A stretch of 52,608 bases of DNA from Castellaniella sp034674885. GTDB lineage: Bacteria > Pseudomonadota > Gammaproteobacteria > Burkholderiales > Burkholderiaceae_B. The position numbers and the translations under genes were made by a program. The notes beneath the pieces were generated by a model that worked only from the letters and a program-made list of their open reading frames with translations, did no database searches and was not told the DNA's origin. The stretch is taken from the NCBI RefSeq assembly GCF_034674885.1, contig NZ_JAUCDS010000022.1, forward strand, positions 1 to 52,608, in the 5' to 3' direction. This document shows, one piece after another, positions 49,364 to 52,608 of this stretch. Every line of letters starts with the position of its first letter. Position 1 is the first letter of the stretch.

Positions 49364-50185
49364 TCACGGGTGCCGGACCGGCAGCAATGCCCCCAGATGG
49401 CGCAGCAAGGCATCGGCAGGTGCCTGGATGGGCAGATGCGGTGCGTCCGGATATGCCACGTGCGCCAGGTACAACCCGTCGGGCATGAAGGTCGGCGCAG
49501 CCAGCCGACGGTCTCTGGCCAGCAGCAGATCGCCCGCCCAGACAGGCGGGCGGCGGCGGCGACCGATCATCAGCAAAGTACCCATGAGATTACGCACCAT
49601 GTGATGCAGAAAGGCGTTGGCGCGGAACTCGAAAATCAGGAAATCCCCCTGGCGCGCGATGTCCAGGGCCTGCAAGGTGCGCACCGGACTGGCCGCCTGG
49701 CACTCGGCGGACCGGAAGGCGCTGAAATCGTGTTCACCCAGCAGCATCCCGGCAGCTTCCCGCATGGCCTGGTCGTCCAGCCGATCATGCACCCAGCCGA
49801 CACGACCTTGCAAAATGGGGGAACGCACCGGGGCGCTGCGCAGGATGTAGAAATAGGTGCGGACCCGGGCGTCGAAACGGGCGTGGAAGTCTGCGGCCAC
49901 GGGCTGGGCCCATTGCACGGACACGCTGGACGGCAGGTGCGCGTTCAACCCCCGCACCCAGGACTCATCGCGCCGCACGGCTTCGGTGTCCAGATGCACG
50001 ATTTGCTGCAAGGCATGAACGCCTGCGTCCGTGCGTCCGGCGCAAATGGTGGCGACCGAAGGCGTGGCCAGGAAGGCCGACAAGGCCGCCTCTAGTGCAT
50101 CCTGTACCGTGTGGCCGCCAGGCTGGGTCTGCCAGCCATGCCAGCCCGACCCGTCATAGCAGAGCCCCAGCGCGATGCGAGACAC
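49364..50185 (-). CDS. truA: tRNA pseudouridine(38-40) synthase
   Basis: Modifies uridines in the tRNA anticodon arm. The catalytic Asp is in CAGRTDAGVHALQQ and the conserved LHHMVRNLMGTL follows. The 273-residue length is normal. The start is GTG (50183-50185) six bases after fimV; the next in-frame ATG would remove conserved sequence. Position beside fimV and asd is typical of Burkholderiales; trpF would normally follow directly but here two TRAP genes intervene. Confidence 0.95.
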   Translation of the reverse strand: MSRIALGLCYDGSGWHGWQTQPGGHTVQDALEAALSAFLATPSVATICAGRTDAGVHALQQIVHLDTEAVRRDESWVRGLNAHLPSSVSVQWAQPVAADFHARFDARVRTYFYILRSAPVRSPILQGRVGWVHDRLDDQAMREAAGMLLGEHDFSAFRSAECQAASPVRTLQALDIARQGDFLIFEFRANAFLHHMVRNLMGTLLMIGRRRRPPVWAGDLLLARDRRLAAPTFMPDGLYLAHVAYPDAPHLPIQAPADALLRHLGALLPVRHP

Positions 50186-50191
50186 CGGCCG

Positions 50192-51862
50192 CTACGCCTT
50201 GGGGGGTTGCGTCGCGTCCTGGGACTGGAGATCCAGATCGACGCCCTGCAGTTTCTCGCGCACCATGGCCTCGGTGATTTGCGGATTGCCGTCCCCACCG
50301 TCGCGGGTGGCATTGGCGCGGCGCAGCAGCCAGGCGATGATGAAGACGATCACGGCCAACAGCGCCGTCATCACCCAAAGCAGATGATCTTGAATCCAGG
50401 ACACCCGATGTTCAGCCTGTTCGGAGGGTTTCAATTCGCTGGTTTCGGCAGCGGAAGGCGCCTTGGGCGCCAAGGCGGAAGACAAGTCGGCCGGCGTGGA
50501 TCCGGTCGCGCCCTGGACGGTTTTCGCCGTCCCGCCGACCGCTGCAGCCGCAGTGCTGCTGCCAGTTGTCGCAGCCCCACCGGACGCTGCGCCGCCGCTT
50601 TGGGCAGTGCCCGCCTGGGAGCCGGCAGCCCCGGATGCGGCCGTGCCGGCGCTGACCGAAGTCTGCCCCGGTGCCTGGGCCGCACCTGCAGCGGAGCCTT
50701 CCGCTGCCGCACCGGAAGCGGCGGACGGGGCATCGGCCTGGGCTGCAGCCTCGTGGCTGGCTTCGCTGATGGCTGAGGCGATCTGCTGAATGGACTGGCC
50801 GATGGCCTGGGCACCATGGCTGGCCGCCGCGCGAGCGGCCTGGCCTTGCGACTGCAGGGCTTCGTTCAGGTGCTGGACGTTGTCCTGCAACTGCCCAACC
50901 CGGGATTCGGCATCCTTCAGGGCATGGCCCTGGGCCGCGCGTGTGTCTGCGGCGTCGTCCGCCTTGCCGCCTTGGGAGAGCTGGACGCGGTCGCCTGTTC
51001 CGGTGTCCGCCGTCGCCGGAGCGGCGGCCGACGCAGCCGAGACTGCGCCCCCGGCGGCCTTGTCCGTCACACCGGGGGCGGCAGCGGCCTGCCGGCCCCG
51101 TAGCCGGGCGAAGGCGGCCGTCTGCGCCTGGAACTGGCGACGGGCCTCGGCATCGGAGATCGACAGCATGTCGTCTACCGAAGGCACTGCCAACGAAGCC
51201 CCCGCCCGCACCAGATTGATATTCTCGTGGATGAAGGCCTGCGGATTGGCGCGCTGCAGAGCCATCATCAACTGATAGATCGACACGCCGTCGACCGCAT
51301 GGCGGCGGGCGATGCCAAACATGGTGTCGCCCGATCGCACGGCGATGGCGCCCGCCGGCATGCGCCGCACGCTGGTCGGCGCAGCTGCAGCACCGACCGC
51401 CGAAGCGCCGCCCGTCCGGGCGGACGTGCCGGACGAAGACGCGGGCGATTCCACCCGCACGGGACCAGGCGCGACCAGGGAAACCTGATAGCGCTGTTCG
51501 CCAGTAGCCGTATGGACATCCAGCAACAGGTCGGCCAAGGTACCCGAAAAGGCCTGGCCCGAGGCAATACGCAATACGCGGCGCGCCCCGCCCTGCACGT
51601 CAGGCGTTACCGTCACGGACAGGCTGTCGAGCGCCACCGGAGGCGTCAGGCCGGCCTGAGCCCAGTCGGATGCGGGGGCGGGCCGGGCGGCCAGGGCCTG
51701 CAGGTCGGCCGCCGTCAGATCGGAAACCGGCACCAGGATGAGCAAAGGCTCGCCCGCTGCCGACGCCAGGCGCGCATGACCGAAATTGGCGGCCTCGGCC
51801 GCCCCGGCCGTCAAGGCGGCCACAGCCAGCAGACCGCTGAGCAGACGGGCGGCCGGCACCAT
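50192..51862 (-). CDS. fimV: FimV-like LysM-domain inner-membrane protein
   Basis: Signal peptide (cleavage near ANFGHARLAS), an N-terminal FimV domain (about 25-135), a LysM peptidoglycan-binding domain (about 170-225, IAVRSGDTMFGIARRHAV), a coiled region around 310-345, a long low-complexity Ala/Gly/Ser segment (about 370-470), and a membrane helix (HLLWVMTALLAVIVFIIAWLL) near 500. The cytoplasmic part is only about 40 residues; Pseudomonas FimV continues with TPR and a FimV C-terminal domain that are missing here. Roles in pili and polarity are family knowledge. It overlaps asd (TGATG). Confidence 0.9.
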   Translation of the reverse strand: MVPAARLLSGLLAVAALTAGAAEAANFGHARLASAAGEPLLILVPVSDLTAADLQALAARPAPASDWAQAGLTPPVALDSLSVTVTPDVQGGARRVLRIASGQAFSGTLADLLLDVHTATGEQRYQVSLVAPGPVRVESPASSSGTSARTGGASAVGAAAAPTSVRRMPAGAIAVRSGDTMFGIARRHAVDGVSIYQLMMALQRANPQAFIHENINLVRAGASLAVPSVDDMLSISDAEARRQFQAQTAAFARLRGRQAAAAPGVTDKAAGGAVSAASAAAPATADTGTGDRVQLSQGGKADDAADTRAAQGHALKDAESRVGQLQDNVQHLNEALQSQGQAARAAASHGAQAIGQSIQQIASAISEASHEAAAQADAPSAASGAAAEGSAAGAAQAPGQTSVSAGTAASGAAGSQAGTAQSGGAASGGAATTGSSTAAAAVGGTAKTVQGATGSTPADLSSALAPKAPSAAETSELKPSEQAEHRVSWIQDHLLWVMTALLAVIVFIIAWLLRRANATRDGGDGNPQITEAMVREKLQGVDLDLQSQDATQPPKA

Positions 51863-52608
51863 CAGAGTTCACCCAGGGCGATGCGCAGCATGCGGCGCAG
51901 CGGCTCGGCCGCACCCCACAGCAGTTGGTCTCCGACCGTGAAGGCGCTGAGGTATTCAGGGCCCATGGACATCTTGCGCAGGCGCCCGACGGGAATATCC
52001 AGGGTGCCGGTGACAGCCACAGGGGTCAGGGCCTGCATGGAGGATTCCTTGTCGTTGGGTACCAGGCGGGCCCAGTCGGTGCCCGTGCGCACGGCGTCGT
52101 CGATTTCGTCCAGCGGGATATCGCCGCGCAGTTTGATGGTCAGCGCCTGGCTGTGGCAGCGCATGGCGCCGATCCGCACGCACAGGCCGTCAACCGGCAC
52201 GGGGGTGGATCCAAAGCCAGGCCCGCGCCCCAGGATCTTGTTGGTTTCGGCCCCGCCCTTCCATTCTTCGCGCGACATGCCGTCGCCCAGGTCCTTGTCG
52301 ATCCAGGGGATCAGGCTGCCGCCCAGCGGCACGCCGAAGTTCTCGCGCGGCAGGTCGGGATTCTGCTGGGCCTTGAGCACGCCCCGGTCGATGTCCAGGA
52401 TGGCAGACGCGGGATCGGCGAGCTGTTCGCCCACCGCCTGATTGAGGATGCCGAACTGGGTAAGCAGTTCGCGCATGTGGCGCGCACCGCCGCCCGACGC
52501 GGCCTGGTAGGTCATGGATGTCATCCATTCCACCATGTCGGCCTTGAACAGGCCCGCCAGGCCCATCAGCATGCAGCTGACCGTGCAGTTGCCGCCGATG
52601 TAGTCGCG
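51862..52608 (-). CDS. asd: Aspartate-semialdehyde dehydrogenase (C-terminal two thirds, cut by window end)
   Basis: NADPH enzyme that makes aspartate semialdehyde for lysine, diaminopimelate, methionine and threonine. The active-site Cys is in YIGGNCTVSCML at the very edge of the window. The rest shows ETNKILG, and the substrate His in RIGAMRCHSQALTIK. About 248 residues are present, against about 370 for the full enzyme, so the start lies beyond 52608. The ATG at 52572 is internal and is not the start. Confidence 0.95.
   Translation of the reverse strand, partial: RDYIGGNCTVSCMLMGLAGLFKADMVEWMTSMTYQAASGGGARHMRELLTQFGILNQAVGEQLADPASAILDIDRGVLKAQQNPDLPRENFGVPLGGSLIPWIDKDLGDGMSREEWKGGAETNKILGRGPGFGSTPVPVDGLCVRIGAMRCHSQALTIKLRGDIPLDEIDDAVRTGTDWARLVPNDKESSMQALTPVAVTGTLDIPVGRLRKMSMGPEYLSAFTVGDQLLWGAAEPLRRMLRIALGEL

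Overview
The window is about 52.6 kb of GC-rich chromosome from a betaproteobacterium, most likely an Alcaligenaceae member (Bordetella/Achromobacter/Castellaniella neighbourhood). The evidence is the betaproteobacterial rpsB-tsf-pyrH-frr-uppS-cdsA-dxr-rseP-bamA block, a lipoyl-domain-fused dihydrolipoamide dehydrogenase in the pdh operon, and pieces of the Burkholderiales asd-fimV-truA-trpF and folC-SPOR-cvpA-purF gene orders. Genus is not resolved. No rRNA, tRNA, CRISPR array, phage or transposase gene was seen, and no gene-free stretch exceeds 300 bases.

Layout. (1) 29-9771, minus: translation and envelope biogenesis, rpsB to bamA. (2) 9936-13857, plus: map-glnD-dsbB, joined by ATGA overlaps and divergent from rpsB through overlapping promoters. 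(3) 13936-18244, minus: folC, a SPOR-domain protein, cvpA, purF. (4) 18522-24407, minus: pyruvate dehydrogenase aceE-aceF-lpdA. (5) 24644-30569, plus: a PAS sensor kinase and FixJ-type regulator, then folD, prlC and a Sco protein; all junctions overlap except folD-prlC. (6) 30606-35210: an NAD(P)-disulfide oxidoreductase, then a copper module of copZ (minus) divergent from copA-cueR (plus), with MerR-type operator dyads between. (7) 35230-43251, minus: tetR, acrA-acrB-oprM-like RND efflux genes running by overlap into pdxJ, then a nitroreductase. (8) 43450-46240, minus: an ABC importer with a 20-bp hairpin between its binding-protein and permease genes. (9) 46287-49242, minus: TRAP permease genes dctQ-dctM with trpF coupled behind them. 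(10) 49364-52608, minus: truA, fimV and the 3' part of asd, cut by the window end.

The most unusual content is a family of modular, hairpin-forming intergenic repeats at about 13.9, 18.4, 32.1 and 43.3 kb. Three sequence modules are combined differently at each site, and stem bases change in compensating pairs, which points to selection for the folded form. No transposase accompanies them. Several sit at block boundaries, including the place beside folC where accD and trpBA would be expected in related genomes. Other points of interest are two strong dyads around tetR and the efflux operon, a large inverted repeat between aceE and the two-component system, and pdxJ and trpF each attached to unrelated transporter operons.
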